This document shows positions 7,876 to 15,985 of a DNA stretch of 18,984 nucleotides, piece by piece (positions within the stretch are counted from its first letter, which is position 1; each line of letters starts with the position of its first letter). Source of the DNA: Pseudomonadota bacterium (GTDB lineage: Bacteria; Pseudomonadota; Gammaproteobacteria; Steroidobacterales; Steroidobacteraceae); the NCBI GenBank assembly GCA_021817875.1, contig JAKAFQ010000016.1, positions 1-18,984 of the forward strand, given 5' to 3'. Made by a program: the position numbers and the translations under genes. Under the pieces are notes generated by a model. That model searched no databases. It worked only from the letters and a program-made list of their open reading frames with translations, and had not been told where the DNA came from.

Positions 7876-7900
7876 CTGCTGCGTCGCCGCGACGCGGCGG
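7876..7900 (+). terminator. GC-rich hairpin between convergent genes
   Basis: In plus-strand RNA an 11-bp stem forms around a CCG loop, with core GCGTCG/CGACGC and two G-U pairs in the outer part. It starts 10 bp after the Tm-1-like stop. Only a short GTTTCG follows, so it lacks a true U-tract. On the opposite strand the two wobble pairs become mismatches, so it should work mainly for the Tm-1-like transcript. Confidence 0.4.
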
Positions 7901-7949
7901 GGCGCCGTTTCGATGCATTCTCGGTCATGCGCCTGCCGCTCCGATTCCC

Positions 7950-10181
7950 TCAGAAATTGAATCCCAACCTGATTCCGAAGTAACGGGGCGCCGATACGTG
8001 CGCGTCGTTCATGTTCGTCTGACCCACTTCCAGCAGCTGCACCTTGTTCTCCAGGTTCCTGACGAATCCCTGGACGTAATAATGGCCTGAAGGAGAGGTG
8101 TAGGTGAGCCGCAGATCGGTGCGCGTATAGGCGGGCTGGCGGTATTGCGCAGCGAGAAAGTACGCGGAAATCACGTAGGACGTGCTGTAGAAGAGCCCGG
8201 CATGTGCGCTCAGCGTTCCCTGATTCGGCAGAGACCAGTTGTGGGTATAGTCAATGCTGGCGGTTGCCGCCGGCGTGTGGTCCAGAGACTTCCCCGCCCA
8301 GTTGACGTTGAACGTCGGTCCAGCGTGGAAATTCACATATTTCGAGTGCATGAGGCTGAGCGAAGCGCTCAGCATGTTCGCATCCGAAATACGCCAGGTC
8401 AGCTGATTTTCCCAACCGTACACGCGAACAGGCGTCGTCAGTGTATCGACGATCACGGTATTGGCGATGGCGACGTTGGCGGTGATCTGAGCGGCGGAAT
8501 AATCGTAGTAATAGATATCCGAGTCGAATTCCATGCGGCGATTGAGCAGCATGCCTTTGTAACCCATCTCGAAGTCCGTCAGCGACTCCGGCCTGTAGAT
8601 CGTGATCGCGTGCGGTGGAAACGGATTGGGGTCGTTGAACCCGCCCGCCTTGAAGCCCGTCGCGACCACGCCGTAGAGCATCTGGTTCCGTGTGAAGAAA
8701 TAGTTCACGCCTGCGTGGTAGGTGAGCTTGTGGTCTCTCTCGGATCCGTTGTCATTAGGCCCGAAAATGCAGTCCCGCGGTGCCGGCGGACACAGCTGCG
8801 TGCCGAAGTTCGCCGCGAACGGTCCGGGCGCGATGCTGCCATGTCTCACGACACTGTCCTCGGTATAGCGCAGACCCAGGGTGAGCCGCACGCGCTTGTC
8901 GAACGTGTAGCTGCTTTGGCCGAAAACGCCCTTCGCCACGTGCACCGTATCATTGACCGCGTCTATCGCATTGAGACTTGCCGCATACGTCGGGGTGCTC
9001 ACCGGCGCTTCGAAGCGGTGGTAGTCTTCATTGATGTCTTCCCGATACCAGTCGGCACCCACCACCCAGCGCCATGGTCCCTGACGGGCATTGGACAGCC
9101 GCAGTTCCTGGGAATCGGTGACGGCCGGACGCAGACGATAGTCGAGCCACTGGTACTGATTGCTGTTCAGCCCCGGATCGAAGGTACTCGAGGTGACATC
9201 ATTGGCGCTGAAGCGGATATGACCGCCGACCCAGGTGAGTGCCACCGGACCGAAATCCGTGGTGAGCTCACCATTGACCATGGTGAAGTGCTCGTCGATA
9301 TGCGAATCAATGGGATCGGCGTAGCCAATGAGCTGCGCACTCCCTGAGTGGCCGAGCACCGTGGGGATCGGCACCGTGGAGCCGCCGACACCGCCCACGC
9401 TGCTGGACGTCGCGCTCACCACCAGCCGGGTGCGCCGTCCGAGCTTGAACAGCGCCGACAGACGCCCCGAGCGGTCATTCTGGTCCTGTCGCGCCGTGGG
9501 ATTGTCCTGGGCGTCCGCGGGCCGGTAATCGATGATCGGCCTGATATAGCCGTTCACCCGGTTGCTGTTGACCGCGGCGCGCAGATAGAAGGATTTGGTA
9601 ACCGGCACGTTGATCATCGCGTCGGCACGCAGCGCATTGTAATTTCCGAACGTCAGATCGCCGCTGGTTTCGAACCGATTCGCTGGTCTGTTGGTCGTGA
9701 CGTTGATGACGCCGCCGGTGGTGCTTTGGCCGTAGAGGGTTCCCTGCGGCCCGCGCAGGATCGAGATCCGCCTGATATCGAACAGGCTCAGGCCCTCCTC
9801 CAGAGGTCGCCCGAGCATGATGCCATCGACATAGTAACCGATGCCCTGCTCGCCCTTGCTGGTGTTGTCGGTGGTGGTGACTCCGCGGATGCTGATGTAA
9901 GTTCCGAAGCTGGCATTACCGACGAACACGCCCGGCACGGCGTTGGTCAGGTCGGCTACGCTGACGATCCCCTTGTTCTTCAGAGCCTGACCGCTGAGCA
10001 CCGTCATGGAAATCGGGGTTCGCGACACGGGCTCGGCGAATCTCTCCGCGGTGACGATGATCTCCTGCAATTGCAGGCTCCGGGACGCATGCGCGGCCGG
10101 GTTGACGGTCGCGACGGCGATCGCCGGCAGCCCCGCCAGCACACACAGCCATGGAATCCGCCTGAGAAGACGATGAATCAT
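7950..10181 (-). CDS. TonB-dependent outer-membrane receptor (receptor 2)
   Basis: This 743-residue receptor has a signal peptide at 1-24 (WLCVLAGLPAIAVAT core), TonB box LQLQEIIVTAE (36-46), and plug motifs ISIRGV (96-101), GIGYYVDGIMLGR (113-125), RISILRGPQGTLYG (138-151) and QSTTGGVINVTTNRP (152-166). The beta-barrel ends RYFGIRLGFNF with a terminal Phe. It imports an unknown ligand across the outer membrane with TonB/ExbBD energy. The GYYVDG, TLYGQSTTGG and NVTTNRP signatures belong to the broad class of iron-complex-like receptors expanded in sphingomonads and related degraders. No STN signalling domain is present. The start has GGGGGATTCC directly before the ATG, the same as receptor 3. 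A promoter-like element shared with receptor 4 lies 390 bp upstream. The surface loop QLCPPAPRDCIF has a Cys pair. It converges on the Tm-1-like gene with 83 bp between stops. Confidence 0.96.
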   Translation of the reverse strand: MIHRLLRRIPWLCVLAGLPAIAVATVNPAAHASRSLQLQEIIVTAERFAEPVSRTPISMTVLSGQALKNKGIVSVADLTNAVPGVFVGNASFGTYISIRGVTTTDNTSKGEQGIGYYVDGIMLGRPLEEGLSLFDIRRISILRGPQGTLYGQSTTGGVINVTTNRPANRFETSGDLTFGNYNALRADAMINVPVTKSFYLRAAVNSNRVNGYIRPIIDYRPADAQDNPTARQDQNDRSGRLSALFKLGRRTRLVVSATSSSVGGVGGSTVPIPTVLGHSGSAQLIGYADPIDSHIDEHFTMVNGELTTDFGPVALTWVGGHIRFSANDVTSSTFDPGLNSNQYQWLDYRLRPAVTDSQELRLSNARQGPWRWVVGADWYREDINEDYHRFEAPVSTPTYAASLNAIDAVNDTVHVAKGVFGQSSYTFDKRVRLTLGLRYTEDSVVRHGSIAPGPFAANFGTQLCPPAPRDCIFGPNDNGSERDHKLTYHAGVNYFFTRNQMLYGVVATGFKAGGFNDPNPFPPHAITIYRPESLTDFEMGYKGMLLNRRMEFDSDIYYYDYSAAQITANVAIANTVIVDTLTTPVRVYGWENQLTWRISDANMLSASLSLMHSKYVNFHAGPTFNVNWAGKSLDHTPAATASIDYTHNWSLPNQGTLSAHAGLFYSTSYVISAYFLAAQYRQPAYTRTDLRLTYTSPSGHYYVQGFVRNLENKVQLLEVGQTNMNDAHVSAPRYFGIRLGFNF

Positions 10182-10570
10182 GGAATCCCCCTGAACGCCA
10201 TGTGCGGCGTCGATTGCTTTTCGGTTGTGACTGTACGGAACGAGAACAGGCGCGCGACCCGCTTGGGAGCCCTGCCCGTCGCCGACTCGGGTGGGGCCGG
10301 CGTCTGCAGCGGCGGGATCGTGATCCCTGCGCGCGCATCATCGGTCGTTGCCATCCGGTGCCGGTGGCCGTCGTGCGACCGCGCGCACCTGTGGGTATCC
10401 CAACCGGGGCGCGGTCATCCAGCCACGTCGGTTCAGATGCGCACGGATGGCCGCGCGGACGATGCGCTCGATATGCCCCTCGAGTGATCCCAATGCCGTG
10501 CCCCCGGGGGCTGGCGCCGCGCGGCTGCCGAAACCGGCGAGCCGCGATGCAACCCCGGCCCCTGTGATTT

Positions 10571-10609
10571 TAGTTTGTGAGCATCCTATATTTGGCAGGC
10601 GCGCGCAAG
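10571..10609 (-). promoter_or_regulatory. Promoter-like element of receptor 2, shared with receptor 4
   Basis: On the minus strand: CTTGCG (10609-10604), 12 nt, ATATAGGATG (10591-10582), 4 nt, CAAACTA (10577-10571). The same three blocks with the same spacing occur upstream of receptor 4. Read as sigma-70, TTGCGC would be the -35 box and GATGCT, 17 nt on, the -10 box. The long conserved core also fits a regulator site over the promoter or an ECF-type promoter. Transcription would leave a leader of about 390 nt before the receptor 2 ATG. Confidence 0.6.
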
Positions 10610-10649
10610 TGTTTCCACACCAGAGTGTTGCGATGTAGCGGACATTCCT

Positions 10650-10666
10650 CGTCCATGCGATGGACG
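10650..10666. promoter_or_regulatory. Palindrome upstream of the receptor 2 promoter element
   Basis: CGTCCAT and ATGGACG are perfect 7-bp arms around GCG. The element lies about 40 bp upstream of the CTTGCG box of receptor 2, a suitable place for a regulator site; as RNA it would be a tight hairpin. No T-tract is adjacent. No equivalent was seen upstream of receptor 4. Confidence 0.35.
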
Positions 10667-11369
10667 GCCAACCGATGTTGTACGGTTCAGGACCGCCTTT
10701 GGCACGATAAAGCAGCCTGACTATTGGTAGTTATTGTACCCGACGATGTCAATTATCGGAGTCATGACGCGACGAGAGTGCCATGAGTGGGCAGTGAAAC
10801 GCAGTACACCGGCCCGCGCTGTTCGGCTCGTCCACCGAGATACCGTTTGTGCCACCACCATATACAAGGACGGGCCCGGCCGGGTCCGTAAGAGAACTTC
10901 CGACCTGGAGCAGTTCTTCGATTGCACATGCTTTGACGCGCGGTCGCGGTGACACGTCTCGTGGCAGCCGGTCCGAGCGCGGCTGAACCGCGTCGCTGCA
11001 GGCGGGTTCCTGAACGCGGCATTGAAGGCCGTCGGCGGGTTTACCCTGCCCGAATTGATTGTGGCCGGTCACCGTATGCGGTATGCATCGAGCAGCTGGG
11101 GCGTCGCGGTACCGCAGGACGGGTCGGCGTGTGCGGCTGTTCACGTGCCGTTCGCGCTCGAGCAGGAGCAGCCGACTCGCGGCTCAACCCCTTTCAGTCC
11201 TCGCCCGCGAGCCGCGTTTCGAGGGCGCGAACGGAAGCGCACTGGAATCCGCACTGACTTTCGGTTTCGGCGCCGCCGGCGCGGCTTCTGCGTGCTTCGG
11301 GCGATCGACGTCGCACGGCTTGCTCCGTTTCGATCACGCGCGAATGACGCAGTGCGCGATCTCGGTCGG

Positions 11370-12155
11370 TCAGTCGGACCGCATCACTGCGCATTCCGGC
11401 AACAGCGCCCCGCCATCGACGACGATCGTCTGGCCCGTCACGTAGGCAGCCGCGTCGGAAGCCAGGAAGAGCATCGCGTTCGCAACGTCTTCTGGACGGC
11501 CAAGACGGCCGAGGGGAATCTGCGCCACCAGCTTCGCCTGATGAGCCTCGTCCCCGAGATTGGATGACGCGGGCGTTTCGATCATGCCCGGCTCGACGCC
11601 ATTGACCGTGACGTTGTGGGGCGCGAGCTCCAGCGCCGCAGCGCGGATGAATCCGTTCAGGCCCGATTTGGATGCCGCATAGTGTGCCAGGCCTGGATAA
11701 GCGACTCGGGGCCCCGCGACAGAAGAGGTGACGAGGACGCGAGCGCATTGCGAGCGGCACAGGAGCGGCAGGGCCTCCTGGGTGATCCAGAACGCTGCAC
11801 CGAGGTTCACGGCGAGAGTCCGATCGAGGAGTGCGGCATCGATCGCGGTAAACGGCCGCAGCGGATAAAACGCTGCGTTGTGGATCACGATATCGACTCC
11901 GTCGAAGCGCTCGGCGGCTTCTGTCACCAGCCGAGAGATCTGCCGGCGGTCGGCGACGTCCACCGGTACTGCGTGGGCGCTGCAACCCCCATGCACGAGT
12001 CCCCTGACCACTTCGGCCGCTTCGTCGATCAGCTGGTCGCCGATGACGACAGCCGCGCCATGGGCCGCGAAGGTCTGCGCGATGGCCCGGCCGATGCCGC
12101 GCGCCCCACCCGTGACGATGCACGTGCGCCCGGAGAAATCGAACAAAGTGTTCAC
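11370..12155 (-). CDS. Short-chain dehydrogenase/reductase (SDR), classical type
   Basis: This is a 261-residue classical SDR. Seen: cofactor loop TGGARGIG (15-22); Asp40 at the end of the second strand, which favours NAD(H); HNAA (92-95) in place of the usual NNAG; Asn117; catalytic Ser in VTSSVAG (142-148); and Tyr159/Lys163 in YAASK. PGMIETP (189-195) is near the C-terminal half, and VTGQTIVVDGG (239-249) is typical of FabG-like members. It would oxidise an alcohol or reduce a ketone in the cytoplasm; the substrate is unknown. The start is GTG at 12155 because AGGAGG lies 5 nt upstream and the Rossmann fold begins at once; the frame is open 58 codons further but without motif. It lies 301 bp downstream of receptor 3 in the same direction, so it may act on what receptor 3 imports. 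Confidence 0.95.
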   Translation of the reverse strand: MNTLFDFSGRTCIVTGGARGIGRAIAQTFAAHGAAVVIGDQLIDEAAEVVRGLVHGGCSAHAVPVDVADRRQISRLVTEAAERFDGVDIVIHNAAFYPLRPFTAIDAALLDRTLAVNLGAAFWITQEALPLLCRSQCARVLVTSSVAGPRVAYPGLAHYAASKSGLNGFIRAAALELAPHNVTVNGVEPGMIETPASSNLGDEAHQAKLVAQIPLGRLGRPEDVANAMLFLASDAAAYVTGQTIVVDGGALLPECAVMRSD

Positions 12156-12456
12156 TGTCGCCTCCTCGGCCCGCGTCACAGGCGAGCTGAACGTCGATGG
12201 TGTTCCACAGGCGAGCCGCGCCCTCCGGACCCGTTGACCCCCCGGCTGTCCCGCGCGCGCCTGCGTCGGTCCGCGGGCGTGTCCCACGGTGTTGCGAGCG
12301 GGAAGGGCAGCGCGGCATTCGGAGTGCATCGCTGCCCAGTCCTGTCGGCGGAATCAGGCCACCGGACGCCTTCACCCGGAGTCGACCCGGAATCCTTGCC
12401 CCGCAAGGCCCGTGTCGTCGACTCCGGAGCGAGCCGCGGAGGAGTGGATGGGGACC
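12156..12456. other. Intergenic region between receptor 3 and the SDR gene
   Basis: These 301 bp hold the SDR ribosome site at the left end and a nested hairpin near the receptor 3 stop (listed separately). No gene and no clear promoter for the SDR gene were found, so it may be read through from receptor 3 or from an unrecognised promoter. Confidence 0.5.
12375..12426 (-). terminator. Nested hairpin at the 3' end of receptor 3
   Basis: Outer arms CCGGAGTCGAC (12375-12385) and GTCGACTCCGG (12416-12426) are perfect 11-bp inverted repeats. Inside them CCTTGC and GCAAGG form a 6-bp stem with a 3-nt loop (12393-12407). It starts 30 nt after the receptor 3 stop. No T-tract follows on the minus strand, so it is more likely a 3'-end stabiliser or a weak attenuator between the receptor and SDR genes than a classical terminator. 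Confidence 0.5.
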
Positions 12457-14847
12457 TCACGGATTGTAGACCGCCGAAATGCCGATGGTCAGCGGCCGGA
12501 ACGTCGACGCCGACAGGCGCGGGTCATACGGCTGCGCATGATTGACGGACAGCAGTGGGTTCGCATTCAGCACATTGTTGGCGAACAGCCGCAGGGTCCA
12601 GCCGTTTCGCATTCGCCACCCGAGCCGCATGTTGAGCATGTTCGTCGACGGGTCGGTCGGCAGCGTCGGATCGTATTCGACCACATTCGCTGGGTTGTGG
12701 GTGAAGAACGGGCCGTTGTTGCGACTGGCGTACAGGTCCTGCAGCGAGAGGAAGAAGTCCTTTTTGAAGGGATGGAAATCATACTCCCCCGAAAGGCTGA
12801 CCGACCATGGTGGCACCGGGGGCCCGGAGGTCTCCGAGGCTCCGGCGATGCGATCTCCAGCCGCGACGATCTGCCCGATGCCGCCGCTCGGGATGACGAC
12901 GGTGTTCTTGAAGTACGCGTCGGTGTAGGCGATATCCAGGTTTCCCCTGAGGTTGCGCGTCAGCAGCGCGTCCATGGACAGGTTGAAGCCCTTGCTGACC
13001 ACATCGCCCAGATTGAGAACCGCGCCGATGCCGCATTGCGGGATGTCGGTGAAGTTCTGGATGTTGTTCCAGGCCACGTAGTAGACACTCGCGTCCAGAG
13101 CCGCTCGGCGCTTGAAGAAGAAGTCCTTGGTGCCGAGTTCATAGCTCCACAGGGAATCGGGCTTGATGTTTACCGGCACCGACACGTGGCAGGTCGGTAT
13201 CAGACTGGTCGTCTGATCGTTCACGCCACCGGCGCGATAACCCTTGCCTGCGGAGATGTAATAAAGGCTTGATGCGGTCGGCGTCCAGCTGAGTCCGATC
13301 TGTGGCGTAACGGCATTGGATGAGGCGCCGCCGGCAAAGGTGAAGTTACCGCCGTTGAACGGGCCGGCCAGAAACAGCGACGATTTGTTCGTAAAGTGCG
13401 AGAAGCGCAGGCCGAGGTTCAATGTCAGCGTCCTGATCAGCTTTACGTCCGCATGTCCGAACACGGCCACCTGCTTCTCGGTGGTCGGTGTATCGGCCCA
13501 GTACACGTACTTGCCGAGGTACGGGCCGACTCCGAGGACCTGCTGAATCGTCTTGCCGTAGTACTGCTGGATGAGCTGCGGCAGGTCCGGGTGCACCACC
13601 CGCGAGTGATCGAACTGGTGCGCCGCCTGGAGAAATACACCCCCCACCCAATTGATCCTTCCGAATGCCGGATGAGTCGAGGCGAGCCGCAACTCCTCGT
13701 ACAGGTCATTGCGCATGGTGACGTAGTCGGCCTGCGCGTAGTCTGTCGAGGTGAGGGGATACGGGTTGCCGAAGAACGACCAGTCCTGATACTCCGTGTA
13801 GCTGTTCTGGAAATTCTGGCTCTGCCACACGTACGAAGTGATCGAGGTGAGCAGCACGCTCCTGCCCAGTTGGTCCTGGATCTTCAGGCTCGGGATGAAC
13901 ATCTTGTCGGTCGCGGGTATCGGGTAGCGCAGGGCGAACCGGTACTGTCCGGCCGAAGGATTGGAGTCGGCGATCTCGAAGCCGCCCCCGTCGTTGTAGT
14001 GCTGGCGCTGAAAATATAAGTTCGGCTCGATTCTGAGCGAGTCCGTCGGCTCCCAGAGCGTTCCGAACCGGAACGCCTCGGTCTCGTCGCTGTTGACGTT
14101 CTGCCCCAGAATGGGTCCGCATCCGGGTTGCGCCACCAGTGGCTGGCAGCGATCGATCCAGCCACCGTCACGACGGTAGTAGGCGCTCGCGCGAAAGCCC
14201 AGCCTGCCATTGATGATCGGGCCTCCTTCCGCGACGCCGGCCTCGGAGCTCGGCGAGCCGTGCTCGGTATACGACTCGGAGAACTGCGCCAGGGTGCTGA
14301 AGCGGCTGAGACTGGGTGCCGTGGGGATGAAGCGTACCGCGCCGCCTTCGGCGCTGTTGCCGAACAGCGTTCCCTGCGGTCCCTGCAGCACTTCGATGCG
14401 CTGCATGTCGAATATCACCGGGTACAGCAGCGTGCCGCCGTTGTTGAACTGATCGGCGCTCACCAGCAGTGGCGTGTCGTCGTAGTAGATGCCGGTGGTG
14501 GGATCGCCGGTGCGCGACTGGATGCCGCGGATCTCGATGTTGGTCTGTGCGCTGCCGCCGTACTGGTTTTGCTGCGTAAAGTGCACACCCGGCGTCATCG
14601 CCGCGATCTGCGCGATCGAATGCACGCCTTGGGCAGTGAGTTCCCGGGCGGTGTAGGCATTGATGGTGATCGGTACCTTGTTGACGTCTACCGCGGTCGC
14701 CTGTTTGGTGGCGGTGACCACGACTTCCTGCAGCTGCATGGACGGCATGAAACCTTTGACGGAGTGGTCAGCGGCGATGGCCGTGGCCGGCAGCGCAGTC
14801 AACGGCGCGAACAGGCACGCGAGCTGCAGGAACGAATGACGGTTCAT
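12457..14847 (-). CDS. TonB-dependent outer-membrane receptor (receptor 3)
   Basis: This 796-residue receptor has a signal peptide ending near residue 26 (LTALPATAIAA), TonB box MQLQEVVVTAT (37-47), and plug motifs NIEIRGIQ (103-110), TGIYYDDTPL (118-127) and RIEVLQGPQGTLFG (150-163), with NSAEGGAVRFIPT after it. A beta-barrel follows. It has LQGPQGT where the family usually has LRGPQGT. It ends FRPLTIGISAVYNP, without the usual terminal aromatic residue. It is a clear paralog of receptor 4 (shared GFRASAYYRR, WSYELG, VSKG and RPxTIG segments) and differs from receptors 1 and 2. It lacks an STN domain. The ATG at 14847 is preceded by GGGGGATTCC, as in receptor 2. Its promoter and an operator candidate lie 50-120 bp upstream. 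Substrate unknown; the subclass is common in sphingomonad-like degraders. Confidence 0.96.
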   Translation of the reverse strand: MNRHSFLQLACLFAPLTALPATAIAADHSVKGFMPSMQLQEVVVTATKQATAVDVNKVPITINAYTARELTAQGVHSIAQIAAMTPGVHFTQQNQYGGSAQTNIEIRGIQSRTGDPTTGIYYDDTPLLVSADQFNNGGTLLYPVIFDMQRIEVLQGPQGTLFGNSAEGGAVRFIPTAPSLSRFSTLAQFSESYTEHGSPSSEAGVAEGGPIINGRLGFRASAYYRRDGGWIDRCQPLVAQPGCGPILGQNVNSDETEAFRFGTLWEPTDSLRIEPNLYFQRQHYNDGGGFEIADSNPSAGQYRFALRYPIPATDKMFIPSLKIQDQLGRSVLLTSITSYVWQSQNFQNSYTEYQDWSFFGNPYPLTSTDYAQADYVTMRNDLYEELRLASTHPAFGRINWVGGVFLQAAHQFDHSRVVHPDLPQLIQQYYGKTIQQVLGVGPYLGKYVYWADTPTTEKQVAVFGHADVKLIRTLTLNLGLRFSHFTNKSSLFLAGPFNGGNFTFAGGASSNAVTPQIGLSWTPTASSLYYISAGKGYRAGGVNDQTTSLIPTCHVSVPVNIKPDSLWSYELGTKDFFFKRRAALDASVYYVAWNNIQNFTDIPQCGIGAVLNLGDVVSKGFNLSMDALLTRNLRGNLDIAYTDAYFKNTVVIPSGGIGQIVAAGDRIAGASETSGPPVPPWSVSLSGEYDFHPFKKDFFLSLQDLYASRNNGPFFTHNPANVVEYDPTLPTDPSTNMLNMRLGWRMRNGWTLRLFANNVLNANPLLSVNHAQPYDPRLSASTFRPLTIGISAVYNP

Positions 14848-14900
14848 GGAATCCCCCGTGATTGGCGGTAGCGGTCGAAGTCGTCAGGTGAGAGTCGACT

Positions 14901-14918
14901 GACCTGTAAACACAGGTC
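14901..14918. promoter_or_regulatory. Operator candidate downstream of the receptor 3 promoter
   Basis: GACCTGTAAACACAGGTC is a perfect inverted repeat (7-bp arms, 4-nt centre). A further CAGGT half-site lies at 14885-14889. It sits between the -10 box (14940-14935) and the start codon (14847), where a bound repressor would block transcription. The overlapping pair TAAACA (14907-14912) and TGTTTA (14927-14932) forms a second, weaker inverted repeat. Confidence 0.5.
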
Positions 14919-14934
14919 TCGTGACTTGTTTATG

Positions 14935-14964
14935 ACGATAGCTGATGAGTCTGACAATTGTCAA
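14935..14964 (-). promoter_or_regulatory. Sigma-70 promoter of receptor 3
   Basis: The minus strand shows a perfect TTGACA (14964-14959), 18 nt, then TATCGT (14940-14935, 4 of 6 matches). Transcription would start near 14928, giving an 80-nt leader. Just upstream is a 9-bp direct repeat GGCCGTTTG (14971-14979 and 14987-14995, plus strand) 16 bp apart, possibly an activator site. Confidence 0.6.
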
Positions 14965-15003
14965 TGCGATGGCCGTTTGTTGCGAGGGCCGTTTGGGCCC
15001 GGA

Positions 15004-15032
15004 AGGCGCGGCTGTTCGGCGTTTGCGCGCCT
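15004..15032 (-). terminator. Hairpin downstream of the doxX gene
   Basis: AGGCGCG and CGCGCCT form a 7-bp stem around a 15-nt loop, 16 nt after the DoxX stop. No U-tract follows. It may end the DoxX transcript before the separate receptor 3 promoter. Confidence 0.3.
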
Positions 15033-15048
15033 GCGGTGTCGCGCGGCC

Positions 15049-15459
15049 CTATGGGTGAGGAGAACGTGTGGGTTTCAGCGCCCATCTTCCGTCTCCGGTG
15101 AGAGCGAGGGCCAGCAGCGCCACCACCCACAGGCCCGGGTATTCCCAGCCGCCGCCCGGATCGGTGAAGAAAAAGCCGACGTGCGCGTGCACGAGCGCAA
15201 TCGCTCCGAGCAGGTCGGGGATCATGCACAGTGCCGCGATCCGGGTCCACAGACCCAGGATGAGCGCAATGCCGCCGGCGAACTCCCAGGTCATGACCAC
15301 GTAGCCCATGGCCGACGGCAATCCGAGCGACGCAAAATAGTGAGCGGTTCCCGCCGGCGTGAACACGAACAGCTTCAGACCGGCGTGAGCCAGAAACAGC
15401 GCGCCCAGGGTCAGCCGCAACAGGAAGGCGGCGTAGGGGGCGGTGCGGTTGTCGATCAT
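15049..15459 (-). CDS. DoxX-family inner-membrane protein
   Basis: This is a 136-residue protein with four hydrophobic segments at about 10-32, 50-70, 72-91 and 108-121. The first carries the family pattern LLRLTLGALFLAHAGLKL. The second has the typical WEFAGGIALILGLWTRIAAL. Length and topology match DoxX/DoxD-like proteins. The family is membrane-bound and variously linked to quinone or thiosulfate oxidation and redox stress; the role here is not known. The ATG at 15459 is chosen because AGAGGAGT lies 6 nt upstream. It sits between the paralogous receptors 3 and 4, all on the minus strand. It is separated from receptor 3 by a hairpin and a fresh promoter, so it may be transcribed alone. Confidence 0.93.
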   Translation of the reverse strand: MIDNRTAPYAAFLLRLTLGALFLAHAGLKLFVFTPAGTAHYFASLGLPSAMGYVVMTWEFAGGIALILGLWTRIAALCMIPDLLGAIALVHAHVGFFFTDPGGGWEYPGLWVVALLALALTGDGRWALKPTRSPHP

Positions 15460-15985
15460 GAGACACTCCTCTGGAGTGGGGACTGCAAGGGCGGACGACG
15501 TCGCAGCGCCCGCTGGCGGGCCGCGGCGTCGGGACGAGGTCCGTTCCGCAAATGCGCTCATCACTGGCGGGACGGCGTCCCAGATTGGCCGTGTAAACGC
15601 TTCCTGAAGGCCCCAAACCGTGTTCCGCACGCAACAAAGTGCGGTTTATGTGACAAATGATAGGGTCTGCCCGTGGTTTTGGCGCCACCGCCGAGGAACC
15701 GTCATCCCTCCGACAGAGAACAGCGGGGCGCTTTCAGTCCGCAGCTCCAACGCGCGTGCAACCGAGCCATCGTCTCGAACGGCCTGTCGCGCTGTCGCGC
15801 CACAGCGAGCCGGACCCCAGCATGGCCCGGGGGAGGCAAGCGCTCGCGCCGCAACGACAGACCGTGCCGTGGTGCGTTTCGGTGCCGCGATGCTGCGGCG
15901 CACAACCGCTCTGCGCGTGACGGCACGTTCCCGGCCGTAGAGGCCGCGCGAGCCTCTCCGGAAACGGCGCTGCCGGTCACGACGT
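15460..15985. other. Intergenic region between receptor 4 and doxX
   Basis: No gene is supported in these 526 bp. The overlapping plus-strand frames are Arg/Ala-rich without motifs. An inverted repeat CCGCAC (15625-15630) / GTGCGG (15639-15644), flanked by AAACCG (15615-15620) and CGGTTT (15642-15647), lies about 165 bp upstream of doxX and could be a regulatory site. No convincing -35/-10 pair was found for doxX. Confidence 0.5.
15939..15957 (-). terminator. Hairpin downstream of receptor 4
   Basis: AGAGGC and GCCTCT pair around a 7-nt loop, 28 nt after the receptor 4 stop codon. There is no U-tract, as with the other 3' hairpins in this window. Confidence 0.3.

Larger units (their letters stand above)
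10182..11369. other. 1.2-kb region without a confident gene
   Basis: This gap separates the two receptor blocks. It holds the shared promoter-like element of receptor 2 (10571-10609), a hairpin at 10650-10666, and an AT-richer stretch near 10690-10760. Several overlapping open frames exist but none has a recognised domain. The two most gene-like are 10764-10952 (plus, 62 codons, GGAG before its ATG) and 10338-10493 (minus, 51 codons from a TTG). Neither is called as a gene here; both are discussed in the findings. Confidence 0.5.

Noticed and set aside
5118..8090. Plus-strand open frame of 990 codons.
   Set aside because: It is a shadow frame: Arg/Gly/Ala-rich, without motifs, overlapping the well-supported tetR and Tm-1-like genes.
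10749..11144. Minus-strand frame of 131 codons in the large gap.
   Set aside because: It starts with GTG without a ribosome site, has mixed codon use and no recognisable motif.
11022..11567. Plus-strand frame beginning MKAVGGFTLPELIVAG, like a type IV prepilin signal.
   Set aside because: The GFTLPEL match is followed by polar residues (HRMRYASSS) rather than the long hydrophobic helix that prepilins need, and the frame then overlaps the SDR gene on the other strand.
15615..15647. Inverted repeats upstream of doxX considered as a rho-independent terminator.
   Set aside because: No T-tract follows on either strand, and the two repeat pairs overlap and exclude each other.
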